Positions 45,704 through 58,095 of a stretch of 64,000 nt of DNA are shown here, one piece after another (position 1 is the stretch's first letter; every line of letters starts with the position of its first letter). The notes beneath the pieces were generated by a model that was not told the DNA's origin, did no database searches, and saw nothing but the letters and a program-made list of their open reading frames with translations. Origin of the DNA: Tubiluchus corallicola. Lineage: Eukaryota; Priapulida; Priapulimorpha; Priapulimorphida; Tubiluchidae. A program made the position numbers and the translations under genes. The stretch lies in contig JAQGDQ010000034.1 in the NCBI GenBank assembly GCA_030141605.1, positions 186,001-250,000 of the forward strand. Reading direction: 5' to 3'.

Positions 45704-47949
45704 AAAAATGGTGGTAGTGACAACAATGTCAGCATTGTTAGCCATGGCAATAATCTTGGTAGTACTTAAATATTGTTATTTAGGGTTAGACAAAATTGGA
45801 TGCTGCTTTTCACCAGAACTGTAAACGGCTGTGCCAAAACGCCAGAGAAAACTAAGATTTATTAAACTTATTATCACCTGGCTTTTCTTTCTATTTCACT
45901 AGATACTTAGATAACTCCATTTTATTTGCCCTCTTTTAGTTTGTAGCTCTGATTACGAGCTTTGTCGTTCATAATTGTGGGGCCCAGTGAGGATGATGTT
46001 AATTTTAATTTTCCTTACATTAAGCAGGCAAATTTCATGGATATTTAACCAAGTCTTACATGTAAATCAAACTCCCTGCAGGGGTCCTCATAGTTGCTAG
46101 CTTGTAGTATCGCATGTGGCATGTGCTTCATTTGCAATTCATTGCCAATAAATAGGACCTGGAGGCTGTTATTGCAGTTATTGTATAAGGCCAGTAATGT
46201 AGTCTAATACATGTACGGCTCTTATGGCTGAAGTGGAGGATTTGAGTGGCGGCTCCAGAATAGACTTATATTTCTATATGTCGTAGGCTGAGCTGAGCTT
46301 ACTTGTGGGGTTTAAATATATACAGAATACATCGTAATTAGCTTTTAAAAGTTACCTGTAGCGTAATTTTACACTGAATTGGTAAATGTTATATCTTGCT
46401 GTAGCTTAGTATTGATGATTAATTAGTTCAATCAAATTAATGGTCAAAATAGAACATTAGATTCATTCTGGACCTAGCCACATGTATTTATTAAGGCTTG
46501 ACATGGATGTTAGTGACCTCTAGCGGTAACACTTGATAACATCTGTATTAGAGACTAAATTAGGAATAGCTTCGGTTGATGAGAGAGTGACTCATACTTG
46601 GCAGTGAAGCAGGAGTGGATGACTCACCGCTGCGGACACCTCTTTTACAATACCACTGACAAAACTTGCTGCTGCCGCCGTTTCTGTTTACTGCCGCTAG
46701 GGGAATAGAGTTTCTTGTAGCCCAGTTCTCGATGGGGTGAAATTATCTGTGTTTAACAGGAGGAAAACAGCGCCTGTGATTTGTCTGTAACAAGGCCAGA
46801 CTGTACTGCATTGATTGGCGCTAGTTATACGCAGTGTGTGTTCAGACCTCTGAGTGAATTATTGTGGGCTTTCAAAAAGGAATTGTGTCCGTGAATCACC
46901 GAACTGTCGCATTAGATTTGTCGCTAACAGCCAATGTAGCCCCAGTTTAATTTTGTTCTTGTAATAAATGTTATTTGCAGCTTAGTAACAACCAGAATGG
47001 GGATTTGTGACGTCAGTTATGACATCATGTTATTTCAGCCACAAAAGCTGTCAAAATTCTAACAGGACTTTATGTTACATTATACGTTAAGTAGTGGGCT
47101 TTCGGGAGACTGATTTAAAGAGCTTAGTTAACAGAAATGAAAGGAGGGTAATGGTGCGTGTCTGTGGTGGGGTGGGGGTGCAGGGGAAGCTTCCAGGAAT
47201 TGCTAGGAATGTAAATGCTTGTAGCTGTAAAAGCCCCGCGTAGAGACTTAAATTCCGATGTTTGCATGTCCAGAAGCTGCTGCTAATCATCATTACCTTC
47301 AGACCATATTCCAGTATCAAGTTATCTATTGGTAGCCACATGTGTTCTGCTTGAAATTTCATTAACATCCACGGTTTAGTGGTTTCTACGACGATCTAGA
47401 GGGACTGTGAAACTTATTTACAGCGCATTATAGCAGGAATAAGTGACGTGCTTGGACCTGACTAGACAATTTCCTAACAGTATCCCTGGGTGTTTGATGA
47501 AGGCCTTGAATTGTTGCTAGGACGCGGCTTCAGAAATGTCAAATGTATAAGCGACACATTTAGTTGACTGGACTTTACAAGTGTTTGAGAACCTACTGAT
47601 TTTCAATCTTGATATAAGAGTTGTCAAAATTACAATTGTAATTTAGTGCTAAGTAGATTCTTGTTATATGTATAGAGTGTATGCAGTTTACGTGTACTGT
47701 CACTTGCAAGCTGAAAAGCAACAGTCACCAACATCACTTTCACAAAATATGATATATGTATAGATCAAATATAAGCTATCGTGGATTTCCTCGACGACAT
47801 TTTTCTCTAGGTCACGAAAGGTCAGAGTCAGAGTCTTGCTACTTAGAAGGTAGCCAACTTTCTTGTGAAAATTAATTTCAAATTAATTTTTTGTGCCAAT
47901 TTTGCTTCTGTAGCGCCAGCAAACTCTAACGACGTTCGAACGTTCACTA

Positions 47950-48010
47950 AATTAGCATAGCTGCCCGGAAAGCAGCTGGTCTTTGGTTCGAGTCCCAGTG
48001 GAGTGAAATG
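47950..48010 (+). repeat. tRNA-like fragment (A and B boxes)
   Basis: TTAGCATAGCTGCCCGG resembles an A box, and GGTTCGAGTCCCAGTGG is a near-perfect B box. The spacing is shorter than in an intact tRNA and no full cloverleaf is apparent; SINE head or tRNA pseudogene. Confidence 0.4.
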
Positions 48011-48869
48011 TTTTTCAAACTTTCTAATTTAGCATATTGCTTTCCTGCGTTTGTGATTTTAGTGTGGGTAAAATAACAGCTTCAGACTTCTGAAACGTAT
48101 GATGATAAAACTAAACCGACTTCCTGTCAGAGAGAAATTTCAGCTACAATGAATAATTGAATTTTGTAAAACTCATCTGTGGTGTAATTCCACAGGCTGT
48201 GATAATTTCTTCCTTCCGACAGTCGAGACGGACGGCGATAAATCTGGCTGTCTCAGCTTTTGTTATCACGTAGATGGTAATACAAGCTATACATTTCGAC
48301 TTAGTCAGGTTGGACGTTAGCTAGTAGTTTTAATTAATGTCCACCATTAATTTTCTGCTGTATCAGCCTAATCAGTTGTAATCACTTAACGTTAATTACC
48401 TAATACAGGATGTTGCTGCTGTACACGAAGGTGCTGTGTCAGACATTTTGGACTGAAATTGAATATTTACTACATCACGTAGGCACCAATGTGTGCTCTG
48501 TAGGCGGGCTTGTTGTTTATACACGGATACAGTCTGCACTTGTTGCATTCCAAACATTCTAATGCATCCGAGTGATATGCAGCACGTTGTTACCCTGGGT
48601 GTCACATTTCTCGCTATATGATTTGAGTCTCCTTGGAGCTGTTATTAAATAAATGAAAATGAAGTCGAGACTTTTATTTAAAACTTGCATTTGCTTTGGG
48701 CAATCGTCTGACATTCTGTCCGATCTGCTTTTGTATTTAGAGGAGGAGGATCTGTTTCAAAGTCACGGATACAATCTGCCTCCGAGAGCCCATGCTATCA
48801 ACTGTGTGATCCTCTTTTATTCTGCTGCCCTAGTTAATAAACTCGTTACTGGCTAGGAACAAAGTCTCA

Positions 48870-48948
48870 TGAAAAAAGTCACAATTAATTTTGGCTACGG
48901 TGAGGGTTAGTGTTAGGGTTAAGGTTATTTTTTCCTGTGACTTTTTAT
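48870..48948. mobile_element. 79-bp inverted-repeat element with TTAGGG-like core
   Basis: AAAAAGTCACA on the left and TGTGACTTTTT on the right enclose GAGGGTTAGTGTTAGGGTTAAGG. The design matches the element at 37066-37202, with different arms. Confidence 0.5.
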
Positions 48949-49535
48949 CTGGATACTTTCAAAATTTTAAACCAAACTGAAGTGTCAGTAGTGAGTTTAT
49001 TAACTAGGGCAGCAGAGGATCAGGCAGTTCATAGCATCAGCTCTCGAAGGTGGAATGTCTCCGTCAAAGATAGGGTGATAGGGTTACGATGATGGTAGTT
49101 ACATCAGATATTGAAACACATGGTGCGTGGTAAACGGAAATCAGCCGCGGAGCAATGTTTGGCTTCTTCTAAACGCCGCGTGGTTTTCTCTTGAAGCCAA
49201 AGTACTGTTTCTTGTTAGCACCGCTGTTTCATGTCTGAGTCTTTCCTTTCGCTTTCTCTTTTTTCCGCCACCAGACACAAATGCACACGTGTTACGCACG
49301 TGATAGAAGTATCTGGAACTAACATAGTAGCTACAGCTCAATCCGGTTCTTTCTGCGTAATTCATGTGTCAACGCAGTCGATCACGTTGGAATAGCAAGC
49401 TTCTCTTCTTTTCCAGCTGAAGGGCAAATGTTTCATCATTTTTCCAACATTTGTCCACGATACTCGTGAAACTACACTGTGTCAATGAGCGATATAGATA
49501 ACCAACATACTGATTATTAATGTGTTTACTTTCGT

Positions 49536-49713
49536 GGTTAGAACTGTCACCCCCTCCCCGTCCTTCAGGCTACCCCAGTGATGCTTTAAATGCCAAGAAA
49601 CCATTGACATTAACAGGAGCAGCCGGTTAGCAGTGTTGCCCCCTCCTCTAGGTCACTCCAGTGAAACTTCTTGCATTATGGCTAAGTATCAAGGAACCGT
49701 TGACTGTCACAAG
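49536..49713. repeat. 89-bp imperfect tandem duplication
   Basis: GGTTAGAACTGTCACCCCCTCC (49536) and GGTTAGCAGTGTTGCCCCCTCC (49625) begin diverged units that continue in parallel with CCAGTGA and AACC(A/G)TTGAC blocks. Confidence 0.6.
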
Positions 49714-49940
49714 AGCACTAATACTTTAGCAAGCTAAGTCCAGTAAATTCCCTCTCGCTAGTATTGCATGCATTGTACGTCTTTGCCTTCATGTGAGAGG
49801 CCTACCAGTGGCTTGTCTGGTCCCATATAAGTTATTAAAAGTAGCTTGCGTTTAAGGTGTATCGTAGTAAAAGTAAGCTGCAACCATTCGCTATTCATTG
49901 ACTCCTCCCACCACTACCAATGTGCAATTTAAACTCACAC

Positions 49941-50018
49941 CTCCCCTTTTGAAGTGTACGCTCTTGCCATCATCCTCCTCGTTTGAAACGTCAATTTCTG
50001 GCAGTTCTCCGTGGCTTC
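49941..50018 (-). CDS. Unrecognised nested gene, candidate exon B
   Basis: 78 bases from acceptor ATTTATTTGCAG to donor GGGGAG|GTGTGAG. It completes the phase-1 codon of exon A and reads GSHGELPEIDVSNEEDDGKS followed by VHFKRG, ending again in phase 1. An alternative, longer frame opens upstream to 50160 but contains the acceptor. No further exon was found with confidence. Confidence 0.4.
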
Positions 50019-50737
50019 CTGCAAATAAATTTACCTTGTTTACCTGCTGTTCTGGCTGAGCGCGTAACTGGGACGACAGACACAAGGGGCTTTTGTCTCC
50101 TCTGACAGACATGGTTATCGATCTCTGCTTGCTGATCTTGTCAGAAGGCTTCCTGTACAATAGCTGTTCATATAGACCGCATCACAAGTCTGAGTTAGCA
50201 GTAGAGAACGGAACCAGAATTGGCTAGGAATCCGCCGGCTGTACTGCAATTTACATCTTGAGTTGTTTGAGTTAACGAAGTGTGACAAACTTTTTTCGGT
50301 TGCCGCGCCTATGTGAATGACTGATCCGTCTTTTGACCTCGTTAGAAATTTAACTAATTACCGGATGTCCGTGTAAGTGTATCTTATGGTTATCGGTAAT
50401 TTGCTTATTTGTCTGTGTTCATAGTTGGCTTTCTAATGTTTTTGCCTAATTTTGTATCTGGTAAGTTTTTGTCCACACGGTGCTGTGTTGCTTAGTTCGC
50501 TGGATGAACTGCGAGTTAGAGCATCTCCAAATTCTTGACGCTTTATTACAGAAGTTGGCACACTACAAGCTGGACTCTAGCACTCAACGACACATTGCCA
50601 ATCGTTGTGGCGGGACTGGAATCTACCTCATTATCAATACTTGAGACACTGGACCAGCACGTGTTCCCGAAGAGCATATACTCTCTCTACGAAGTAAATA
50701 GCCTGAAGCAGATTAGAAAATGAAATCACTTGCAGCA

Positions 50738-50753
50738 AGTATCGAATCAGGGA
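50738..50753 (-). repeat. tRNA B-box-like fragment
   Basis: On the minus strand, TGATTCGATAC lies in a short tRNA-like context; degenerate SINE remnant. Confidence 0.2.
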
Positions 50754-50814
50754 TCACCCATTCATTTGTCTACCAAATTTAGCGATATTTTTACTTTGCT
50801 TGCCAAGCACTCAC

Positions 50815-50964
50815 CGTGATCACGGACAAAAGTAGAAATGCTCGACATGTCTCTCGAGAACTTCACTTTATTCATTGGACGATCTGATTCATGGCTCACA
50901 GTTTGTTGTCGCTTCCACGGAATAACAATTGTGCAGTGATAACGGTTAGCAATGTAGCTGTCAC
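50815..50964 (-). CDS. Unrecognised nested gene, candidate exon A
   Basis: Lies on the minus strand inside the tau/MAP first intron. It starts after TTCTTACTAG and ends at a perfect donor CACG|GTGAGT. The frame is open throughout: DSYIANRYHCTIVIPWKR, then a Ser/Asp/Lys-rich stretch including HESDRPMNKVKFSRDMSS. Composition and splice signals look like a real coding exon. I do not recognise the family. It begins with two bases of a split codon and ends in phase 1, matching exon B. Confidence 0.45.
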
Positions 50965-52659
50965 CTAGTAAGAAAAGCAAAAAGCGAACTGCTCTCAAAG
51001 TTATTGGGAACGAGGAATATGTGACTGGTCAACCATTTGTCGATCAAAGTTAAGCTGCGCCAGCTTGGACCAGTAAGTAGATCAGTGACAGCATAAAAGC
51101 CGACTCAGTATGGTTTCGTCAGCCATACTGATCTCAACAGTTTATTTCCTTGAAGGAACTGCTTGAGAAGATGGCTAAGACATCTTTATAAATTGTGGAT
51201 TATCTTGAACAATTATCTTTGATAATAAAATGGATCCTGGTCCTGCCACATCGTATAAATTAAGTACATCCTGGTCTTGAGTGTTAGATATCGACCTGTA
51301 GACTGTGGAACAGTGGAATTGTGTAATGTATCATTTATCACACAGCGAATGTTATGATATACATTGTTCGTATATCTGCCATCCATGGCCCACAATGGCA
51401 GGCAAAACTGTCGTACTAAACATGGCCTAAAATAATTTTACTGTTTACTGTTTACTAATGTATAAATGTATATAATTTTGCACCTAATAAATAATAATTT
51501 TTTTTCCTAATCGTAATGTGTTGTAATGTAATATAATGAAACTTAACGTAATTACTGATTATGCATTTCAGACTCACAATCTCAAGTCAGTATTCTAAAC
51601 TAAGAGTTACATTATTATGAACTATAAGTAAAGGTTTTAAATTAGGTATGACTTTCTAATCTTAGGTAAGCATTTTTATGCCGTTTCTGAAAGTAAAACT
51701 AGTTTACAGAAAAATTAGCGAATTCTACCTGAATTATATAATAAATATAATAGCCCATTATATAATAAACTAGCTTTTTAATATAAGTGTCAAGATAGGG
51801 TATAATTTTCACGTACATCTGACATTCATAACTCATTCATCCAACACTTAAATGCAGCAAATTTTAATTAGCGCAACTGAATGGCGTAATTTACTACAGC
51901 ATTTACTCCCACCTGTGAGCATTAATTTAATATTTAATGTTACCTGAGCAGTTTTACTGCTTTTCATCTGAGTTCATACACCCCGGACGAAGGCGGCGAT
52001 CTATTAATCCTAAAATTAAAGATATTCTGATGTAATCAGCACCAGTGTCAATAGAAAAGGGGGGCGGTTGTAGGTTAAAATTAACGTCAGTGGAGGCCCG
52101 TTTTCTGTGGTTGCGTTTTGTGAATGCACGCGACCCCTGGTAAACTGTGTCAAGACGTGCCTAATTGATTTAAACGGTTCTTAGCTCCCCCAGCTGTCGA
52201 ATTAGCTTTTGTAAGGCTACCAGACAAGTTTGTTGCCATCCACGGTTTATTTGAGTAGTAAAGTATTAAGTTGTATTATATATAGACTGTATTTGTCATT
52301 TATTTGTAGAAAAATGCAGCAAAATGGTCGAAGTGGGATTGTTCTGTTATTAAGCGATGATTAAAATTCTCTACTGCGTACGAATTGTTCCTCATAAAGT
52401 GGCGTTTGCCTCGCATCCGGAATGCGTATACGTGATCTGGATGAGGAATAGACAAAATCGGTTTATATTGTTTTCAATGCACCCGTTTATCAGACCTTCG
52501 TTATGCGTTATTTTTTCTACAGCTATTTTTTGTTGATTTTTTATTCCGCAAGTGGATACGCATAAAACTTAAGAACAGTAATAGCATATTTGTTGTTAGT
52601 CAATTACGCCAAATTTCTAACCAAATTTCGAAACCATTGGTTAAACGTAGAGTGACGCC

Positions 52660-52765
52660 CCATTTATTGAATTCTTGAAACCAAATTTGACCGAAAGAAG
52701 TGAACTGTGAAAAAAATAAACCGGGCCTGGTACTGAACTAGGGGCTTTATATAATACTACAAGTA
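52660..52765 (-). repeat. tRNA-headed SINE-like repeat (family S1, copy 2)
   Basis: Read on the minus strand: B box TAGTTCAGTACCAGG, a T-rich link, then the body AATTTGGTTTCAAGAATTCA, as in copies 1 and 3. It is inverted relative to copy 3, about 70 bases away. Confidence 0.5.
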
Positions 52766-52834
52766 CAACTATGAACAGTATTGGTTGGAGTCATTTTTGG
52801 TGAACTGTTAGGACTGTGGTAGACCTGTCATGAT

Positions 52835-52965
52835 TGCAAAGGTCTGTTTGGTGTGGTGGCATTCAAATTGTAATATAAACGTTCTTAGTTCAGTTCCGGC
52901 TCAGTCCCGACTTTTTTCGAATTTCATTTATTTTGGCTTCAAAATTCAATCGTCGATTTATTCCG
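52835..52965 (+). repeat. tRNA-headed SINE-like repeat (family S1, copy 3)
   Basis: TAGTTCAGTTCCGG is the B-box-like element. After CGACTTTTTTCG comes the body TTTTGGCTTCAAAATTCAAT, homologous to copies 1 and 2. Confidence 0.5.
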
Positions 52966-53380
52966 TCTTTATAATTTAAATTTTTTATGTTGTCGTTTAA
53001 TAACTTTGTTGCAATAATATGACTGGACGATTAGGTATCGAAAACTAGGACACACGTGCAGATGTCTGAAATTTACTTGTGTTGCAATTTAATGATTAGT
53101 GGTTTTCATAAATAATGTACGGTCATTTGTTGCAATTAAATCAAACTTGCCGTGATGCAACCCTTCATGCCTTTATCTATTATTTACCATAAGCTGTCTG
53201 CCGATGGAAATTACCTGTTGACTGAGTCATGCGCATGTTTGCTCCGATGTGGCTTGTCAATGAGAACCGAAAGGGGTTGAATCGAACTAAATTACAAATG
53301 ATGTTGACATATTTCGTATATCTAAGTTGACACGACATCGCTTTTTATTTCTGCAAGCACATAATTGGCATCTTTGTCTG

Positions 53381-53398
53381 TCTGTCTTTCTCTCTTTT

Positions 53399-53429
<31 letters not shown>

Positions 53430-53551
53430 GCTCTCTCTCTCTCTCCTCTCCTCTCCTCTCCTCTCCTCTCCTCTCCTCTCCTCTCCTCTCCTCTCCTCTC
53501 CTCTCCTCTCCTCTCTCCTCTCCTCTCCTCTCCTCTCCTCTCCTCTCCTCT
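53381..53551. repeat. Pyrimidine tract with CCTCT pentamer array
   Basis: About 170 bases of almost pure C/T, mostly (CT)n then more than 20 units of a CTCTC pentamer. It ends about 94 bases before the second tau/MAP coding exon. The 96-118-codon frames across it are repeat artefacts. Confidence 0.95.
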
Positions 53552-53644
53552 GTTTCTTTGTCTTCTTTCCTCTTATTCCTCTTGTTTTTGTGTGCACCAA
53601 GGTTTTTATCATTAGTATTTTAACTACTTTTATGTTTTTTGCAG

Positions 53645-53682
53645 AAGGAAGTGATAGTGGAGTAGAAGAGGAACATCCAAAG
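53645..53682 (+). CDS. Tau/MAP-like protein, exon 2
   Basis: 38-base exon between TTTTTTGCAG and AAAG|GTAACA. It completes a Glu codon and encodes GSDSGVEEEHPK, an acidic stretch; phase 1 to 0. Confidence 0.65.
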
Positions 53683-55365
53683 GTAACAAAAAATCTAATA
53701 CTAGTGTCACTCGTGCAGTAAAAACATCATTCTACAAAAAACTGTCTGATGCAAACTGTCAAACATGCAAAATTTGTCTGCCCACGATGACATATGCATG
53801 AAACAAACTGTATCAGTAACCTCAGTAACCACTCATTAGGTAACAGGTGACTAAATGATTTTTTATTGGTCTCTGGTTTTGTTATTGGAGGTCACACACG
53901 AGAGCAGAATGAGTTTGTCTACGACAGAAAGTTAAGTTTGTTTAATAAAAATCTGTGTGTGACAAACTTGCTAAAACAGACCCGCAGACGAGCAAAAATG
54001 TGTCAGACGTGTTGTTTCAGACAGATTTTGCATCGTGCTCATCCTGTATAAGTTAATCAATGGCCATATGGTTGAAGCATGAAATATTGCCGAGGGAGCA
54101 TGTATGCACATCCAAACGTAACTGGGACCCCTCTCCTAGTCAAGTTTCGCATGTTAGGGGGCTAGAGCGTTGATAGTGGACTAGAAACTGGTCTACTACA
54201 ACCACGTTAAGCAGACCTTGTACCGAATGCTGGATTTCAGTTTGCAGAGTATGTAACATTGTAAAGAATAGATGTGTAAGAACTAAGAGAAAGCTAGACA
54301 TTTTCAAACATTGTTTCTACAATTCCTAAGTCAAAAGTGCAATAAATAATTCAAATATTAATGTTTAGAAAATTTACAATTAGTTAAGGCTGTGTTTGGC
54401 ATGCTTAATTCTACAAAACTTGCTTTATGAGCAGTGAAAAGAGTGAGGATGTTTCCATGACCCTAACAACAATATGTATGTGAATGCTTTTGATTCTAAT
54501 ATTGATTACTGCTATGGTAATGTTTCTTTCCTTTCATAACGTTCACTGGGCTTATTATGGATTAACGTATTAGCCACCTAGCGGACGCATACTTTCTCAC
54601 CTGTTTCTGTGCTGAGTGAAAATCTGCTGCGCGTTTTTCTTCTTTTCTGTTTGCATTTCATCTCGGCTTAAATGGATTTGCTGTTTGAACTTAAAACGGT
54701 TGTTGTTTGACTTTGGATATTAATGAAGTGAGCTATTTGGGGATAAGAAACGGTGAAATATGTGTTGATTTTTCAGCTTGCTGTTGATTTTGTTGGTGAG
54801 TTACCTGGCTGGAAGAGAAACAGTCTTTCTTTCTGTGCAATTATGCGTTTACTAGATCTGTTTTCAAACAAACTTTGATAAATTACGGTCTATTTTCTTT
54901 CGTTGGTGCAGATGAAGTGTAACCTTCATAAATAGTGGAAGAGCCTCGAAAGATGTGTTTTTTCTGTTCGTCCTCGATTATCACGAAATGTATCGCAAAT
55001 TTTTCGTGAATATTGTTTCATTCTTTACAATGCTGTCAAAATACACCAACCAAATCGAATCAAACAATTTAATAATGATGATTTCACGTGAATTTGTTAA
55101 ACTGAAATGCTTGGGCAAAAATTTTGAAAAGATCTGGAAAAAGTTTCGGTTAAACATAATTTGAATGGAGTTCATGGCTGCTTTACTTGCGAGACAAGTA
55201 CTTGCAGGCAAAAAGTTTTAATGAAACTGTGAAACAGGAATTTTTTTCTGCTTCCCATGCATGTACAATAATGCAGATCAGTAGATGTAAATCATTTATT
55301 GAGTAGCTACGTTATTGCTAGCTTCATGCTAAAACGGGAGTTTAATTTTGCATTTTGATTTTCAG
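53683..55365 (+). other. Tau/MAP intron 2
   Basis: No gene seen; the 61- and 69-codon frames in it have no domain or splice support. Confidence 0.5.
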
Positions 55366-55459
55366 CCACCAATGGCAGAAGCTGGAGATGCCAAAGTAGC
55401 TCCACCTCCACCTGCTGTCGAAAATGAGGCCCCGCCTCCTACTCAGAAGAAATCACCTG
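55366..55459 (+). CDS. Tau/MAP-like protein, exon 3 (Pro-rich)
   Basis: After GATTTTCAG: PPMAEAGDAKVAPPPPAVEN, ending TQKKSP at donor CCTG|GTGAGT, phase 1. Marks the change from acidic to Pro/Lys-rich sequence typical of tau-family linker regions. Confidence 0.75.
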
Positions 55460-56004
55460 GTGAGTAGACTGCTGAATGATTTCTCATCGCATCTTTTGTG
55501 GCATTCGTGTGTCAAAGAATGGACAAGTAACCGTTGTGTTAATTTGCTATATTGAGTTTGGCTATTTCTTCATTGAGAATAAAACACTTATGCTCACTTT
55601 CTGTAACATAAGATGAAATGAGTTATATTCCAGTCCTGCCGCAACCAGTCACATTAAGTATTCCTGTCACTCCTGTTTGCTGTGTATTAAACAGTATAAA
55701 AATTTTTAATAATAATTTACAGCACGAGGTGCGAAATCATTTTTACCTTAAATGAACAACAAGTTGACTAGTAACTCCAATTTATCGACTGGCTGCTTTT
55801 GGTGCAGCATTTAGATGCAAGCATTTACATTTTTCGGAAAGGGAATGTTTCGGAATTAAATACAAATTTGTACGTAAATTTGCCACAGGGGTAATTTTTT
55901 AACTAAAAGGTTTCTGTCGTTTTCAGTCATTTAGACTTTCTTGTCTGCAGGTTTTTTAACATGATGCAATTTAAGATATTGTAAAATCAGGAATTTATTC
56001 GTAG
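55460..56004 (+). other. Tau/MAP intron 3
   Basis: AT-rich; no feature seen. Confidence 0.5.
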
Positions 56005-56180
56005 CTAAAAAGCCTGCTGAGAAAACAGCAAAACCAGGCACTAGGAAACCTGCCGCAACAACCGGTATAGCGACTACGGCAAAGAAGACAACGACAAGTA
56101 CAACCAGTGTGAGTGGAATGAGAAAACCTGCTACACAGTCAACAAGTAAGACTTCGGTGACTGCAACTAGGCCCGCCAAG
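56005..56180 (+). CDS. Tau/MAP-like protein, exon 4 (Lys/Thr/Ala/Pro-rich)
   Basis: 58 codons between ATTCGTAG and CAAG|GTATGC, phase 1 to 0. Basic, Thr/Lys/Ala/Pro-rich and probably disordered (AKKPAEKTAKPGTRKPA...). This resembles the basic proline-rich region that precedes microtubule-binding repeats. The 82-codon antisense frame here mirrors the low complexity. Confidence 0.8.
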
Positions 56181-58095
56181 GTATGCTTTTTTGTTCATTT
56201 GCATTTACTAAAGGAAGTGCCCGTTTTTACAATTTTTATTTTATAGTTCAAAATGATCTATAGTCTAAAATTGTTTCAATATATAAAAAATTGTTGTTTT
56301 TTAAGAATCGTGTTTTAAGAATAACTTGCATTAAAGAATTACATCTCAGAATTCTAATTTGTTAGCCTTTTTATTCCTGCAGGCTTTCGGGCATGCTTAT
56401 TTGGTGTTACTCAGATTGACGACAGCCCAGCTTCTTGCAACTTAGTTGCAAAAAATACATGCTTGTTGCATAAGTAGAACACAACTGAGTCATGACCTCT
56501 GTGCAGCCTTGCGCAACAAGCATTTGTTCAGCAGTGATTTTGAAATTGTGAATTCGAAATTTTCTTTTTTGAATTTTTCTATTTCACCGTCATTGTCATG
56601 CTGCTTTGCAGTAATTAGAGTTTCGCTTTTCCAATAACCTGAAAAAGGTGCCTTTCAAAAAGTTTCGTTATTACTAGGCATCATTGCCAGCTATTGTTTA
56701 ATTATTAAAAACATTTACGTAATTGTCATAGGTAATAAAATGAGCAAAATAGGACGTAGGTCAAGATCGGATACGTTTTGAAAAGTCATCCTGTTTTCCT
56801 ATTTAAACATGGCTGTCTTTTTGTTTTAGTTTTGTTTCAGAATTGCAATTTTGTAAGTAAACGTGTCACGGTGGCAATTTTTTAAAACTAAAAGGTAAAA
56901 GGTAAGAACACGGCTACACCTTACTGTTGTATTCAGCCATCCAAGATTTACGTGTTTGCAGTTTTTTGACTCAGACTTTGGCTAGCAAGGAAAAAGGTTT
57001 TTAATTCGGTATATTACAGAACACCTTGTACTTGATATGAAAGCAGCAACTGTAACCATTTGCAACAACTGCTGCACCATATATAATTTATATGTATTTA
57101 ATCTAAGTATTTATATGTATTTTATGTAATATATTTCTATTTATATGTATATAAATTTATATGATCACCTAAACATGTAATGAGCACTTAAGCATAATTT
57201 GATGTTTAAACGTCTTAATTATGGACAATAACTTGCCATCAGGCTAACAAATTCACATTTAAAGAATACAGCTAAATGCTTAAACATTTTATTGGGTTTG
57301 CTCTGTTCAACAGAATTTTAAAGGAAAATGGGACAGTTTTTCAGACCAAGCTTCGTTTTGACCCATAGACTGCAGAAATCATTTTAAATTATAAAAATGC
57401 GAAATGTTAGCTTAAAAATTTGATTAATGACTGTCGACAGCTATTAGCGATGTTCTCAGAGTCCAGGAAGATTTTCATTTGTTAGAAATTCAAATGCAAA
57501 AAATGAAACTTGAATTAAGGTGCTCCTAACATTGACTGTGAAACAAGTTCTAGGCAAGTTTTAAGTTTCAAATTTGCTTGACCCCATAAATGTGACATGT
57601 CTGGCTGATAAGGTACAGTACTTGTTCTGTACACAGCACATTAACTAACCAAATTAGGCTTCTGCTGTCATAATTCTTTAATGTTAATGTTAAAAAACAG
57701 TATCAGTTCTTTCAATTTCCTATTTTACTATTAAACATTTTATTGTATACTGTATTAACACGTCAATTCATACTGAAATAGTTTAATGGGTACAGGAGAT
57801 GTACCCAAACTTTCAACTCCCCAGCGGCAGCAGTCCTTCTGAGCTTTAGCTTAATGTATGATACTGTTTTTCTTTAAGAAAAATCATTTTCCAGCAAAAC
57901 TGTGCAGACTGTAGCCATGAATTCCCAGTTTAGCACCTGCTTTCAGTAATTTTATTGAAATGTTTTGTGAAGTTTTGAAAACTATGGTATTTTTAATGAA
58001 AAGTCTTAGTTTGTGATTCATGTCATAGTAGCTCTATCATCTGTTTTTCCCAGATTTTACTGTTGCTCTTTTCACTTTAAATTGTGTTTGTTTAG
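56181..58095 (+). other. Tau/MAP intron 4
   Basis: No gene seen. Contains an AT-rich TATATGTATTT-type stretch near 57075-57170. Confidence 0.5.

Larger units (their letters stand above)
39420..53644 (+). other. First intron of the tau/MAP gene (14 kb)
   Basis: Bounded by GGAG|GTACAA and TTTTTTGCAG. It contains microsatellites, a 127-bp tandem duplication, a hAT MITE, SINE-like copies, and two plausible minus-strand exons at 49941-50964. The other open frames in it are short, domain-free or low-complexity. Confidence 0.5.

Noticed and set aside
47950-48010. Functional tRNA gene
   Set aside because: A/B boxes are present, but spacing and arms do not allow a complete cloverleaf.
50535-50723. 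62-codon plus-strand frame in the tau/MAP intron
   Set aside because: No domain, no splice support, AT-driven.
53322-53721. 96-118-codon frames on both strands over the CCTCT array
   Set aside because: Low-complexity artefacts of the pyrimidine tract; only the 38-base exon at 53645 has coding and splice support.
55931-56179. 82-codon antisense frame rich in Val/Ala/Leu
   Set aside because: It mirrors the low-complexity Thr/Ala/Lys-rich tau/MAP exon 4 on the other strand.
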